64,000 nt of DNA. Origin: Rhizobiales bacterium Y(2018) (GTDB lineage: Bacteria; Pseudomonadota; Alphaproteobacteria; Rhizobiales; Aestuariivirgaceae). The translations under genes were made by a program, and so were the position numbers. The stretch spans positions 558,001-622,000 of the forward strand of contig SCPD01000001.1 of NCBI GenBank assembly GCA_005502925.1, given 5' to 3'. The number at the start of each line of letters is the position of its first letter. Positions within the stretch are counted from its first letter, which is position 1. The notes beneath the pieces are model-generated. The model was given only the letters and a program-made list of their open reading frames with translations. It ran no database searches and was not told the DNA's origin. Of the stretch, positions 63,242-64,000 are shown piece after piece.

Positions 63242-63622
63242 CTACCACATATTGAGCGCGACGCGCGCTTCATCCGACATGCGGGAATGATCCCACGGCG
63301 GATCGAACACCAGGTTAACTTTGACCCCCGAAATGCCCGGAACCGCGCTGACGGCATTTTCGACCCAGCCCGGCATGTCGCCGGCCACCGGGCAGCCGGG
63401 TGCCGTCAGGGTCATGTCGATATTGACCTGCCGGTCATCCTCGATATCGACCTTGTAGACGAGCCCTAGCTCGTAAATATCGACAGGGATTTCAGGGTCA
63501 TAGACCGTCTTGAGGGCGGCGGTGATGTCGTCCGTCAGGCGCGCGATCTCGTCCGGCGGAATGACGGCGGCCGGGACGGCAGGCGCCTCAGGGGCGGCGA
63601 TATGGTCAGGAGCTTCGGTCAC
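63242..63622 (-). CDS. sufT: SUF-associated MIP18/DUF59 protein
   Basis: The 126-residue protein has the MIP18 domain: DDITAALKTVYDPEIPVDIY, ELGLVYKVDIEDDRQVNIDM and TLTAPGCPVAGDMPGWVENA with the conserved cysteine of the TLTAPGCP motif, then VKVNLVFDPPWDHSRMSDEA. SufT assists maturation of Fe-S proteins. Its GTG overlaps the SufS stop by two bases, so the two are translationally coupled. Confidence 0.95.
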   Translation of the reverse strand: MTEAPDHIAAPEAPAVPAAVIPPDEIARLTDDITAALKTVYDPEIPVDIYELGLVYKVDIEDDRQVNIDMTLTAPGCPVAGDMPGWVENAVSAVPGISGVKVNLVFDPPWDHSRMSDEARVALNMW

Positions 63623-64000
63623 AGAAATATCCTCTGTGCTGAGATAAGCGCTTCCGCCAGTTTATCAACTTCCGCCCTGGTGTTGTACAGGGCGAAGGAG
63701 GCCCGGCAAGTGGCGGTGACGCCGAAGCGGGCGAGCAGCGGCTGGGTGCAATGGGTGCCGGCGCGGACCGCTACGCCGGCGCGGTCGATCACCGTCGAGA
63801 TGTCATGGGCATGCGCCCCTTCCATGTTGAAGGAGACGATCGCGCCCTTGTCGCGGGCGCGCCCGAAGATCTTCAGCGAGTTGATCTCCGACAGCCGCGC
63901 CGTCGCATAATCGCGCAGATCCGCTTCATGGGCGGCAATCGCCTCGAGGCCGATGCCCCTCATATAATCGAGCGCCGTGCCGAGCGCGATCGCCTCGACG
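63619..64000 (-). CDS. sufS: Cysteine desulfurase SufS, C-terminal part (continues past the window)
   Basis: About 127 codons are visible, from VEAIALGTALDYMRGIGLEA at the right edge to the stop at 63619. IFGRARDKGAIVSFNMEGAH and VAVRAGTHCTQPLLARFGVT identify the C-terminal domain of a SufS/CsdA-type PLP desulfurase. The cysteine in THCTQP is the catalytic residue that carries persulfide sulfur. RASFALYNTRAEVDKLAEAL is the usual last helix region. The PLP lysine and N-terminal part lie outside. Confidence 0.95.
   Translation of the reverse strand, partial: VEAIALGTALDYMRGIGLEAIAAHEADLRDYATARLSEINSLKIFGRARDKGAIVSFNMEGAHAHDISTVIDRAGVAVRAGTHCTQPLLARFGVTATCRASFALYNTRAEVDKLAEALISAQRIFL

Overview
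The window is a high-GC (roughly mid-60s %) chromosomal stretch from an alphaproteobacterium, most likely of the order Hyphomicrobiales (Rhizobiales). The evidence is the mix of gene families: BA14K-like, KTSC, DUF2934 and DUF1127 small proteins, ExoD, a SufT/SufA/SufS block, glnB-glnA behind a sigma-54 promoter, an AlkB-type desaturase relative, and intergenic stem-loops built like the extragenic palindromes of rhizobia. I cannot name a genus. No integrase, transposase, prophage, plasmid or CRISPR genes are visible, so this is mainly core and soft-core chromosome.

Layout. 0-8 kb: a cut-off MscS channel, a ferric-iron ABC transporter (binding protein plus fused permease, no ATPase), several small secreted proteins, a GNAT enzyme, tRNA-Val(UAC) and a methyltransferase. 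8-18 kb: the protein quality-control locus hupB-lon-clpX-clpP and tig, all on the minus strand. It is split by a plus-strand insertion of a CBS/CorC membrane protein, exoD and a histidine phosphatase. tRNA-Leu(UAG) lies beside tig, and Tig carries an extreme His/Asp tail. 18-26 kb: NAD(P)HX repair enzyme, VOC protein, PPi-dependent phosphofructokinase, a GST/SnoaL pair facing a TetR regulator across a large inverted repeat, then glnB-glnA. 26-38 kb: a three-gene minus-strand catabolic-looking cluster (amidohydrolase, enolase-superfamily protein, PLP aminotransferase), a Tat lipoprotein L,D-transpeptidase, a BA14K-like protein, a flavoprotein, a haem/haemoglobin-type TonB receptor, an amidinotransferase-fold hydrolase and a LysR regulator.

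38.5-41.7 kb is the most unusual block. It is visibly lower in GC, holds a zinc-ribbon membrane peptide, an AlkB-like membrane di-iron enzyme and a translationally coupled membrane lipase-like protein, and is bracketed by a 37-bp direct repeat whose right copy lies inside the 3' part of a thioredoxin-family gene. 41.6-47.8 kb: thioredoxin-family protein, GNAT, glutamine amidotransferase, three small conserved proteins, parE and an Old Yellow Enzyme. 47.9-52 kb: alkaline phosphatase followed directly by an exported CPFC protein and an ABC ATPase/FtsX permease pair resembling the Zrg (zinc) systems. 52.5-55.9 kb: three tiny membrane proteins and an ethanolamine-permease-like APC transporter, apparently one operon, then two further membrane or anchored proteins. 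55.9-64 kb: a FemAB-like acyltransferase and an ATP-grasp ligase, a secreted protein, a probable structured small RNA with its own terminator, a DEAD-box helicase with an RE-rich repeat tail, a polysaccharide flippase, a TfoX-domain protein and the SufA-SufT-SufS end of the SUF operon.

How the parts work together. Iron is a recurring theme: ferric ABC transporter, TonB haem-type receptor and SUF assembly. Metal binding recurs too: His-rich Tig, and a possible zinc importer beside a zinc-dependent phosphatase. ClpXP, Lon, Tig and HU form the proteostasis core, and glnB/glnA the nitrogen-assimilation core. Start sites were often moved downstream of the longest open frame where a ribosome-binding site, a signal peptide or an ATGA overlap argued for it; each such choice is stated.
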